Origin: Aquipseudomonas alcaligenes MRY13-0052
Lineage (GTDB): Bacteria; Pseudomonadota; Gammaproteobacteria; Pseudomonadales; Pseudomonadaceae
Assembly: GCA_000474255.1 (NCBI GenBank)
Contig: BATO01000049.1
Coordinates: 1 to 46,626, forward strand
Length of the DNA: 46,626 bases
Reading direction: 5' to 3'
Below are positions 18,650-26,705 of this stretch, piece after piece (position 1 is the first letter of the stretch; every line of letters starts with the position of its first letter). A model generated the notes under the pieces. That model was not told the DNA's origin and did no database searches. It saw only the letters and a list, made by a program, of their open reading frames with translations. Made by a program: the position numbers and the translations under genes.

Positions 18650-18814
18650 TCTGAACACCTCCTCATTATTATGAGGTCGCCCCCCAGCAAAGCGCCTGGG
18701 ACGCATAGCCAGCGCCGCCCGGTGCCCGGCCGACGCATGCGACCTTGTGTCGCAGTATAGGTACAGGCTGGAGTCCGCGTCTGCCGTGGCTTTAGAGCAA
18801 ATCAGACTTAGTGC

Positions 18815-19411
18815 TCAGCTGTAATAGCGCTGAAGTATTTCCATCGCCTTGTTGATCGACTGGATGCGCTCGGTGCTGCCGCCGCGATCGGGGTGATGCT
18901 GGCTCACCAGTTGGCGGTAGCGATGCTTGATCACCCCGAGGTTGAGCGCTTCCTCGCTGTTCACCAGTTCGAACAGCTCAAGGGCGGCGAGCTTCTCGTC
19001 CCCGCCCTGCATGCGCGTCCAGAAGCTCGAGAGCAGTTTCTCGACATCCCGCTCGGTGGTGTCGCGCAGGTGACGGGTGTCCAGGTAGTAGGTGCGCAGC
19101 GGGTCGTGTTCGGTGAGGGCGTCACTGCCCGCTGCGTAAGGCAGCAGCTGGATGCTCAGCGGGCTGATGGCGAGAAAGGCGGTTCCTTCGGCCCAGAGCC
19201 GGTCGCGTAATAGATAGAGGGCGTTGAACAGCAGGAAGTGGGTGCGGAACAGTACCAGGCGATCACCGAGGCCCAGGTTGGGGATGTGAGTGGAGTGGCC
19301 GGCCTTCAGGCGCTGGATCAGGTCGAATTCGCCGATGCCGTCCGGTTGCTGGCGGAGCAGCACCAGGAGCTGGTCGGCGAGGTCGAGGGAGGGGTCTAGT
19401 TCGTCGTTCAT
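18815..19411 (-). CDS. DnaJ-related protein with C-terminal J domain
   Basis: The 198-residue protein has an N-terminal DnaJ-related domain (LLVLLRQQPDGIGEFDLIQR, then FRTHFLLFNALYLLRD) and a C-terminal J domain with the diagnostic HPD tripeptide in SQHHPDRGG. The J domain should stimulate an Hsp70 ATPase; no zinc finger or substrate-binding domain is present. Its start at 19411 is about 100 nt from the divergent ttcA start, so the two share a promoter region. Confidence 0.88.
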   Translation of the reverse strand: MNDELDPSLDLADQLLVLLRQQPDGIGEFDLIQRLKAGHSTHIPNLGLGDRLVLFRTHFLLFNALYLLRDRLWAEGTAFLAISPLSIQLLPYAAGSDALTEHDPLRTYYLDTRHLRDTTERDVEKLLSSFWTRMQGGDEKLAALELFELVNSEEALNLGVIKHRYRQLVSQHHPDRGGSTERIQSINKAMEILQRYYS

Positions 19412-19511
19412 CGGGCGCAGGCTAGCACAGCGAAACAGAGGGCTGGGGCGGCGCGCGCTTTGTGCGTAAAATAGCCAGCTTTTCGCACCCCTCCCCGGAT
19501 TCCAGAGCACC

Positions 19512-19646
19512 ATGGGCACCCTTTCGGTCAACCAGAACAAACTGCAGAAACGCATCCGTCGCCTCGCTGGCGAAGCCATCGCCGACTTCAACATGATCGA
19601 GGAGGGCGACAAGGTCATGGTCTGCCTGTCCGGCGGCAAGTTATAA
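19512..19646 (+). pseudogene. ttcA: 5' fragment of ttcA, cut by the island
   Basis: The first 43 codons match the N-terminus of TtcA, the tRNA 2-thiocytidine synthetase: [20 protein letters not shown], continuing to VMVCLSGGK. At 19,640 the sequence should go on with DS of the PP-loop SGGKDS, but switches to AT-rich DNA that adds Leu and a stop. The ATP-pyrophosphatase loop is therefore broken, and the cysteine motifs and the rest of the enzyme are missing from this copy. The 3' part is nowhere in the window. Loss of s2C32 tRNA modification is expected unless another copy exists. Confidence 0.9.
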
Positions 19647-19728
19647 CCAAAAAAATATTTGTAAAGCCTATAAACCTGTAGACATTGCCTGTAAGCCCCG
19701 CCTTCCGTCGCTTTTTCTTTCCTCTCGT

Positions 19729-19756
19729 TTGACAGAACTCATTTGTGGGCTAGTTT
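19729..19756 (+). promoter_or_regulatory. Possible sigma-70 promoter of the recombinase operon
   Basis: TTGACA at 19729-19734, then 16 bp, then TAGTTT at 19751-19756, ends 40 nt before the first recombinase ATG. The -35 is perfect and the -10 weak. It lies inside the island, so the recombinases need no host promoter. Confidence 0.4.
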
Positions 19757-19795
19757 GTAACTAAATCGGTTATTGGACTAGCTTTTTTGTCAATC

Positions 19796-21042
19796 ATGAA
19801 AGTCAAACGATACCAATTCAATTCGTTGCCCTTCGTGTCGATAGTGGACGAAGCGGATTGCCCTATTGATCCGTATGTTTCCTGCTATCTCAATGGCGCT
19901 TTATCTGCTAAATCGGCCAATACGAGATTTAGGTACGCAAATGAACTGCTGTTCGTGCTGCAGTACTTTTCGGAAAAAAATATTGACCTACCCGAACGAG
20001 TTGCATCGGGCATTTTTATATCCCAGATGGAGTACATGCAGTTCTATGACAGATGCTGCTTAAGTAAGGGTTCTGGTGATGAAGGTATAAATATAAGATT
20101 TCTAGATATAAATGATAAACATTTAAGGAACATCATTGTTGCCAATCAGAAAGGGATGACAAAGGTCGCTAGCGAAACCTTGCAAGGTCGCATCAGACGA
20201 CTTCGACAATTTCTTTTATGGCTGTTCGATGAGTTTCACGAAGTGCAAGATGCTGACGAAAAAACAAAAATAAATTTAATGGGCTTATTTCAAAAATTAG
20301 GTTAGATGAAGATGCCCTTGGCAAGAATGGAGAGCAACATGTCGGCGATCCTGAGGAATCGGTGATCCCGGATGACGTTTTCGTAAAGTTTTTAGAGATG
20401 GTGATGCCGTCATCTCCTAATAATCCCTTTAAAGCATCTAGGGTGAGGAATTACTTGATCGTCAATTTGCTAGTCCTAAGCGGCATCAGAAGAGGTGCGC
20501 TGGCAAAATTGAAGATTTCTGACTGTCTATTTCATGGCACTAACGATCAGCTAGCTATTTATCGATCTGCAAATGATCCAACAGATCCGCGCTCTGAAAA
20601 ACCCAATCAAAAGACAAAAGCACACTTCGCCTCGGTTGATCCAGGTTTTTTGGAGAAGGTTAAGTTCTATATTGACAACGTTCGTATTGTCTTTCCTCGT
20701 GCGCAATTCCATGACTTCGTGTTTGTCAGCGAAAATGACTCTAAAGGCACTGCGGGTCAGCCTCTTTCTTTAAAGGCAATAAATGCAATATTTCAAAAGC
20801 TCTCTAGATCGCTGGGCTTTCATGTCCATCCTCATTTGTTGCGCCACAAATGGAATGAAATTTTTGATAAGAAAGGGGAGTCGCTTGGGGTCAATCCGGC
20901 TTTGCTTGAGGATGCTAGAAAATATGCCATGGGCTGGTCGCAAAATACGACTCAGAACAGACGATATAATGAAAAGAGAATTGCGCTGAAGACGAGAGAG
21001 ATATCAATGGCGCATCAAAAAAGAGTGGATCAGCAAAAATGA
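19796..21042 (+). pseudogene. Tyrosine recombinase 1 of the integration module, frameshifted
   Basis: Two adjacent frames together encode one tyrosine recombinase of about 415 residues. The N-terminal part (19796-20305) has the core-binding domain. The C-terminal part is open from about 20257 in the -1 frame and carries the catalytic Arg in SGIRRGALAKL, the HLLRHKW box and the final Tyr in QNRRYNEK. Adding one G to the G-run at 20281-20283 joins the frames as NLMGLISKIRLDEDALGKN, a smooth sequence, so a single-base deletion (or sequencing error) is likely. The last four bases ATGA overlap the next gene. Without frame correction no active enzyme is made. Confidence 0.8.
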
Positions 21043-22691
21043 CTCGCGAGAAGAGGCGGGAAGTTTTTAAGTCTCTGACTAATGAAGGCTCATGGATTAC
21101 GGCCAAATCTGGCCTGATGGTAAATACCTCAGACGATGTATGGATATTACTGCCGAATAATGGAAAAGGAAAACGGTTGTGCGTTGACTGGGTTCATTCG
21201 TCTAACATGCCAGATGATGATAAAAAATTAATTCTGAGTGTATTTGTGGACTACGTGCGAACCAAGGCTGCGAGTACGGCGTCAGGTATCGTTTGCAATG
21301 TAAAGCCATTTATGTTGAATGGCATTCCGTCGTTAGCCAGAGTTAAATCTATATGGAGTGGGCTGCAGACAAACAATAAGAAGGGGCTCAATCAGTTCTT
21401 TGGGACGCTCTCTAGGCAAGGTAATACACGGTATGAAGAATATCACAAGTTTACGCGGACACATTTGGACAAGGGTAAAGACAATACTCTTGATCCTTCC
21501 ATTGGGGCACTAAGCGATATTGAGTTTGACTCGTTAGCCAGGCAGATCAATGAAAATATACAAGAGTTCGACTGGGGCGCCAGTCGGGATCTTTTGTTTT
21601 TTCAGTCGCCGAGGCTATATGCGCGGCTCAGAAATATAGTCACTAACAAGTTGTTGCTCTCCATCGTAAGGCGGCCAATTCAAATTGCGCTATTGAAATG
21701 GTCTGATTTGATCCCCTCGGGTGCGAGTTTTCGCGACGCGGGAATTCTTCCTGTGGACGAAATCGGCACGGTAGGGGGGCAAACATTGCAGCTTAGAGTG
21801 TTCATAGTTAAGTCTAAGGGCGCACAATTCTCAAGGGAGCGGCCCGAGCGCTATCCTATACATCTTTCCGAATATATCTCAAGGGTTCTTATAGACTATA
21901 AACGGGTGGTATTGGAAGGGCTCAGACTAGTGATGGACTCAGCAGAGATTCAAGTGGATCAATCTGAACTCTTGAGCCTCATGAATGATATGCCTATGTT
22001 TCCAGCGGTTGATTTTTTTGAAGTGCGATTTGACTCTTTAGATTTGTTCAAAAGCATGTTTACGCCAAAGTCTACTGCCTACCACATATCGGAGACTGCA
22101 GTTGCACAGGCCATGAGATGGGTTCCGGTTGCCTCTGATCGAACTGTCGAATGTATGGCTACTTCCAACAGAATTCGTCACACCGTATTAACTCGCGGTG
22201 CTCAAAATGGTCTGCCCGCCGTTCAATTGGCCAAGATGACAGGTGTCACCGTGCCGGCTGCAAGGCATTACATAGATTTGGATTATGTATCTAGGAGAGA
22301 GATTGACACAAAGTATATCGGAAATGAGTTTCTAAAGAAGGCTTTTAGCCATACCTTAACTGTCGTTCCGGAAGGCGATGAGGTCATTGTCGACAATAAG
22401 TTCAACCCTGTTGGTGGGGCACTCAACAAGCATTCCTGCGCGACCTGTTCAACTGTTTTAGGGAGACCATTGGGGTGTTATGGGTGCCCAAACTTTCGTC
22501 CGATGCTAGAAGCTGATCACAGGTCGGTATTGGCTGATGCAGAGGGCAAGCTTGCTGCAAACCGCAACTCCCTAGTTAGTCCTCTTTACGCTCGCAGTAT
22601 TGAAAAATTGGAGAGACAGATTGTTTGGGTGAGGCAAACAATAATGGTTTGCGATGAAGAACTCGCAAGGCGGCGCACAATCGATGCTTAA
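21039..22691 (+). CDS. Tyrosine recombinase 2 of the integration module
   Basis: A 550-residue site-specific recombinase, start overlapping the previous stop (ATGA). The catalytic Arg lies in SIVRRPIQIALLKW (about residue 211), box II in SNRIRHTVLTRG (about 377), where the usual first His is Asn, and the Tyr in ARHYIDLDY (about 410). A C-terminal CATC...CYGC cluster (about residues 467-483) looks like a zinc finger that could bind DNA. It is longer than a simple phage integrase and closer to TnpB of Tn554 in size. AT-rich compared with the chromosome. Confidence 0.82.
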   Translation: MTREKRREVFKSLTNEGSWITAKSGLMVNTSDDVWILLPNNGKGKRLCVDWVHSSNMPDDDKKLILSVFVDYVRTKAASTASGIVCNVKPFMLNGIPSLARVKSIWSGLQTNNKKGLNQFFGTLSRQGNTRYEEYHKFTRTHLDKGKDNTLDPSIGALSDIEFDSLARQINENIQEFDWGASRDLLFFQSPRLYARLRNIVTNKLLLSIVRRPIQIALLKWSDLIPSGASFRDAGILPVDEIGTVGGQTLQLRVFIVKSKGAQFSRERPERYPIHLSEYISRVLIDYKRVVLEGLRLVMDSAEIQVDQSELLSLMNDMPMFPAVDFFEVRFDSLDLFKSMFTPKSTAYHISETAVAQAMRWVPVASDRTVECMATSNRIRHTVLTRGAQNGLPAVQLAKMTGVTVPAARHYIDLDYVSRREIDTKYIGNEFLKKAFSHTLTVVPEGDEVIVDNKFNPVGGALNKHSCATCSTVLGRPLGCYGCPNFRPMLEADHRSVLADAEGKLAANRNSLVSPLYARSIEKLERQIVWVRQTIMVCDEELARRRTIDA

Positions 22692-24981
22692 CAAATACCT
22701 TGGCCGATTGGAACGGCTCATCAGCGAATATCGCGAAGCCAAGCTAGCGCAATTTGAAGGGCATGGCGGCAAGAAAGCGGAGTTTGATGATTTGGTCTGG
22801 TATCATATTGATCCCAATACTGGCCGCCGAACCCGATTCTTGTGCGGTGTACATGGCCGCAAGGGCAAAGGAAACGCCGGCAACCACCCCATAGACGCCC
22901 TTCCTTACCCCTATGACCACCTGATAAAAATATGGATCATAGAAACAACTAATACACCACTTTCCGCCAAAGAAAAACAAGCTCGGACGTCGGTAGCTAG
23001 GAAGATGTTGTCACTCATAGATGGTGATCTCTATGAGCAATCAGAGTCCACAATCACCGGCCTTAATTTGGGGGCGCGTTCAGCTGACCGCTTGCGGCCG
23101 TTTCTCGCGTTCTGCGCTGAAAAGGGGGTGATGCGAAAGGTCAACCTGAAGGGCAGCGACAACAGAGACAGGACGGGACATGCCGCGTTTGACAATACGC
23201 TGGAGAAACTTCCAGATACCCAAACAGTACTTGCGCTAGCCGACATCTTCTCTAGTGTGTTTGAGTATGTGGATGAACATGGCTCGCTGAGCCCTGGTAA
23301 AGAGATAAAAATCCATGATGCCTTAGTGGTGACTTCTGCACTACTGTCGCTGGCATCGCCCAATCGAATTTCTGCGGAAATACCAGTTCTGCCTAAACAA
23401 AAACTGCATTGTTACTCTGAAAGTAATGGAGAGCCAGTTTATTATCTCGACTGGATTGGAAGTAAAGGCTACGGGAACCACAAAAATCACGTACTTGCGG
23501 TGCTCGCTGAGCCGATAAAGAAAGCCCTAAACTTCTTCTACAAGGCATGCGAGCCTGCAAGAATTCTCTGTCGATTCTACGAGAGTCCGGGCAAAAGCTT
23601 GAAAGCGTTGCTCAGTGGGTTCGAAATGGAACCAGAGCTAGAGAGAAATTTAAATTTAACCAAACGGCCTAATCTTTTCACATTGGGGTATGCTTTAGGG
23701 TTTTATGGGGTTAATGATTGCGTTCCGGTCCTTAAGGAAGGAGCTGATCTGACTTCCATCCATCAAAGTCAAAGAGGTCGTTTTTTCGAAAAAAAACCGA
23801 TTTACTCGTTGCAGCCTCAAGATCAGTTGTCCGTGTCGCAAACGAGAAGTGCAGCTTTAGCAGGATTACCCCACTTGTTCGGGTACGCCAATATGCCAAA
23901 AGTTTTTTCCGATAAGTCTGTCGTTTCGGTTGAAGAAGTGCAGGAGTGGTGGATTGCTTTCTATAGGACATCAATTTTGCCGGAATTTCCGCTCTCATTT
24001 TCAACCGGAGAATCAAGTATCAAACTTAAGGATGCCATGTTCTGCTTCTTGGGGAGTTGGCTTTATGGTGCGCCCGAGAGTGTCGGAAGTGGTGGGAAGG
24101 TTTTTCAAAAGACAAACTATGCGGTGGTGCCATTAGCGTCGCTAGGCGCCTCGGTTCTTACTCGACTGGTCGGCCAGGGGCGCTACACGACATCGATTTT
24201 TCAGGATTACGGATTTTCGTCAGAATTAATTCTTCGACCGCATAGTCTGCGGCACTTATCTAACACCCTTGCTGATTTAAGTAGCATTCCAGTTGAAATT
24301 ATCACTGCTTGGTCTGGCAGAAAGAATCCCGAGCAAACCCATACTTATATTCATACGACTCACGACGAGAAAGCCAGTCGTGTGAGTGCGATATTGAATC
24401 CGCCAGATATCGACAGGCGGGATATTCGAGTCGTTTCCCAAGATCAACTTACACAAACCACCAACCTGCCGGCATCTGTCACCTCCACCGGTCTTTGTAC
24501 TCAAAATCTTAATGTAACGCCTTGCAATTATTTGAACGATTTCGTCTCGCAGTGCTTCATGTGTCCGGATACTTGTCACATAGCAGGCGATGTGAAGACA
24601 ATCGAGTTTTTTGAGAAAGATTTATCGTTTCAAACTTTGAGATTAGAATCGGTAGCGTGTGATCCACGCTTACCAAGCTCCCAGGCAATGAGGCAGTGGT
24701 ATCTAATTCACTCGCGAAATACCCATATTCTATCCATGCTGAATGATTTGATGAAAAGTAAGGCTGTCGGAACGATGATTTGTTACTCAGATAAAAATTC
24801 TGAGTTCAGTTTGACCGATCTAAATACCAAGATCATTACAAAGGTCGCGTGTGCCCTACCGGATTTTGAGGCTCGCCTGAAGGGTATTATTGAAGATAAG
24901 ACTGCCAGAACAGCATCTGATGCTAATCCCGAGTTGCGCTCTCTTTTATCCTCTTTCGGTCTGTCTGAAGGCGAGGTGTGA
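22654..24981 (+). CDS. Tyrosine recombinase 3 of the integration module
   Basis: A 775-residue protein overlapping recombinase 2 by 38 nt; an alternative ATG at 22684 would leave an 8-nt overlap. Catalytic Arg in SPNRISAEIPVL (about residue 237), the box RPHSLRHLSNTLAD (about 530) and the Tyr in HTYIHTT (about 564) place it among tyrosine recombinases. A 200-residue tail holds a Cys/His cluster (CNYLNDFVSQCFMCPDTCH), perhaps metal-binding. Very large for the family. Together the three recombinases probably act as one complex at the ttcA site; this is inference. Confidence 0.8.
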   Translation: MKNSQGGAQSMLNKYLGRLERLISEYREAKLAQFEGHGGKKAEFDDLVWYHIDPNTGRRTRFLCGVHGRKGKGNAGNHPIDALPYPYDHLIKIWIIETTNTPLSAKEKQARTSVARKMLSLIDGDLYEQSESTITGLNLGARSADRLRPFLAFCAEKGVMRKVNLKGSDNRDRTGHAAFDNTLEKLPDTQTVLALADIFSSVFEYVDEHGSLSPGKEIKIHDALVVTSALLSLASPNRISAEIPVLPKQKLHCYSESNGEPVYYLDWIGSKGYGNHKNHVLAVLAEPIKKALNFFYKACEPARILCRFYESPGKSLKALLSGFEMEPELERNLNLTKRPNLFTLGYALGFYGVNDCVPVLKEGADLTSIHQSQRGRFFEKKPIYSLQPQDQLSVSQTRSAALAGLPHLFGYANMPKVFSDKSVVSVEEVQEWWIAFYRTSILPEFPLSFSTGESSIKLKDAMFCFLGSWLYGAPESVGSGGKVFQKTNYAVVPLASLGASVLTRLVGQGRYTTSIFQDYGFSSELILRPHSLRHLSNTLADLSSIPVEIITAWSGRKNPEQTHTYIHTTHDEKASRVSAILNPPDIDRRDIRVVSQDQLTQTTNLPASVTSTGLCTQNLNVTPCNYLNDFVSQCFMCPDTCHIAGDVKTIEFFEKDLSFQTLRLESVACDPRLPSSQAMRQWYLIHSRNTHILSMLNDLMKSKAVGTMICYSDKNSEFSLTDLNTKIITKVACALPDFEARLKGIIEDKTARTASDANPELRSLLSSFGLSEGEV

Positions 24982-24982
24982 T

Positions 24983-25393
24983 GTGGTAGTCCCAAAAATA
25001 TCAGCTCAGCAGCAGCGTAAGATAGAGATAATGTTGGCTAAGTGGGTAGGTAAGCTGACGTGGGATGCTCTGGTGACTAAGGTTGAACTTGAGCTTGGCA
25101 TAAAAACGACTAGGCAAACCCTCTGCACTTATGTGGGTATCAACACATCTTATAAGAACAAAAAAGCTCAACTTCGGGGGGCAACGCCTTCCCTGCTCAC
25201 AAAGATAACTGCTTCTGAAGTAAAGCTTGTGGAGCAAATAGAGCACTTGAAGGCTGAGGTTGCGGTTCTCAAAAGAAATAATGCAGAGCAACTGCGTATG
25301 ATTGAGAGGATGCTTTTGAACGCCAATGCCATCCCCAACCTGGATCTTTATGCCTTGGTCAAGAAAAGACCTGAAGAGATACAAAATGGCTAA
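24983..25393 (+). CDS. Small coiled-coil accessory protein of the integration module (TnpC-like)
   Basis: A 136-residue protein; the GTG at 24983 almost abuts the recombinase 3 stop and is the best start, since the frame upstream only shadows that gene. An N-terminal helix-turn-helix-like segment (TWDALVTKVELELGIKTTRQ) is followed by a heptad-rich helix (about residues 75-110, VEQIEHLKAEVAVLKRNNAE). In size, position and coiled coil it recalls TnpC of Tn554, an accessory factor of that transposon. No enzymatic motif is present. Confidence 0.65.
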   Translation: MVVPKISAQQQRKIEIMLAKWVGKLTWDALVTKVELELGIKTTRQTLCTYVGINTSYKNKKAQLRGATPSLLTKITASEVKLVEQIEHLKAEVAVLKRNNAEQLRMIERMLLNANAIPNLDLYALVKKRPEEIQNG

Positions 25394-25457
25394 TCATTCG
25401 CACACCTCCTCGACTATGCCGTATTGGGCACACGCTCGGTGTGCAACCCAAGGGGGT

Positions 25458-25489
25458 ATCCGGGCGAGGAGACTGGCTTTCGCCCGGAT
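25458..25489. terminator. Hairpin between convergent recombinase and nuclease operons
   Basis: ATCCGGGCGA (25458-25467) and TCGCCCGGAT (25480-25489) make a 10-bp stem between the TnpC-like gene and the GIY-YIG gene facing it; TTTGATC follows on the plus strand. A smaller stem (GCACAC/GTGTGC, 25428-25444) precedes it. Probably bidirectional termination. Confidence 0.6.
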
Positions 25490-25514
25490 TTGATCATCAC
25501 GCTTTAGCTGCGCC

Positions 25515-26705
25515 TTAACTGACCAGGCGAGCCGTTTTCGGGTCATACGCTACACCGGTAATCGATCCATCCCGAATACGCTCAACTGCTTCATCAATCA
25601 CATGCAGTGGTACTAGGAACCATTCCCTCGGCTTGACCGGATTGCCGAAGCGGTCTTCGATGGTCAAGTTCAACTGCGCTGCGCCGAACAGGCGGTGGAA
25701 GATGTTCTCCAGCCTGGTGCGATTCAGGTTGTGCAGCTTGTAAGTAGCGACCACTTCCACATCTGCCAATAGGTAGGTGGCATCTTTGTTCGCCCCAGCT
25801 ATACGGGTTTCCACCTTGCCACCGGTCACGCCAATCTTGTGGATCAGCTCGCGGTGTTTGGCTACGAATGGGTGGCTGGACTGGCTGCGCAGCACATAGA
25901 TAGTGCCAGTCTCGATGTCGTCCGGCTCGGTTATGTCGCTGAACAGTGGGCCGGAATCTACCTTGATGAGCCGAGATCCGGCACGCCCGTCACTGTCTTT
26001 GTAGAGCGCCCGCTGCAAGGATCGTAATAGCAGATCGCTTTCCGTCTCATTGGAGTAGATGACGCGCAAGCGCCCATTCATCTCCGCATTTGGCGTCTTG
26101 TAAGTGTCGCCCACCTCGGCGACATAGGCAATGAGTCCGCTCAAAATGAAGAAGTCCCCGGCCTCGATGCTCGCGTTCTTGCCAAAGGGCTTGGTTATCC
26201 ACAATTTCTGCTTGAGGCCCGCTTCCACCTCATCAAACAGCGGCTTGAACTTCTCGAAGTCTTTACATGGGTTTCGAGCGGCAATTTCTTCTGCCGCCCT
26301 GATTGCCGCGCTGGAGCGCACATGTCGCAACACTGTGATGTCGTCCTGGTCGACGGACTCACTGCCGATGCCCAGCTCGGCGAGCAAGGCGTCCTCATCC
26401 AGGTCATCCACATTTACTGCGGCGTCCGCACTGCCTGACAGTAGGCCGTGACTATCCAGGCCGGCCAGTAGGGTTTGTGCCTCCGGCAGCTTGCGCAGCT
26501 GATCCAGGCGTACGGCATACAAGCGCTCGAAGATGTCGCGGTCTTCGCCATGCAGTGGGGCGCGGCCGTGGGTCTGATAGAAGCGCTGAATGTCCTCGAA
26601 ACCAGCGATGATGCGTTCTTCGCGAGGAGTTCGAGTGGCTGTCTTGAGCGTGGGGACTTCTACCCCCAACGCATCCAGAAGGTCGTCATCGTTCATATCA
26701 GCCAT
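25515..26705 (-). CDS. GIY-YIG nuclease-family protein of an RM-like operon
   Basis: The 396-residue protein ends in a GIY-YIG domain of the MUG113/T5orf172 type. It shows TIYVLRS (268-273), KIGVT in place of YIG (290-294), the catalytic Arg301 in ETRIAGA and the metal-binding Glu333 in RLENIFHRLF, so the active site looks complete. The N-terminal 200 residues are acidic and helical with no known fold. Last gene of a minus-strand operon; its ATG overlaps the helicase stop by 8 nt. Likely the DNA-cutting subunit that works with the methyltransferase and helicase; this role is inferred. Confidence 0.8.
   Translation of the reverse strand: MADMNDDDLLDALGVEVPTLKTATRTPREERIIAGFEDIQRFYQTHGRAPLHGEDRDIFERLYAVRLDQLRKLPEAQTLLAGLDSHGLLSGSADAAVNVDDLDEDALLAELGIGSESVDQDDITVLRHVRSSAAIRAAEEIAARNPCKDFEKFKPLFDEVEAGLKQKLWITKPFGKNASIEAGDFFILSGLIAYVAEVGDTYKTPNAEMNGRLRVIYSNETESDLLLRSLQRALYKDSDGRAGSRLIKVDSGPLFSDITEPDDIETGTIYVLRSQSSHPFVAKHRELIHKIGVTGGKVETRIAGANKDATYLLADVEVVATYKLHNLNRTRLENIFHRLFGAAQLNLTIEDRFGNPVKPREWFLVPLHVIDEAVERIRDGSITGVAYDPKTARLVS

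Noticed and set aside
20257-20283. Programmed -1 ribosomal frameshift joining recombinase 1
   Set aside because: The A-run is not in the X XXY YYZ phase and no clear downstream stimulatory structure was seen; a one-base deletion in the G-run explains the join better.
22100-22400. Phage origin of the left island block
   Set aside because: No structural, lysis or replication phage gene was found; only recombinases.
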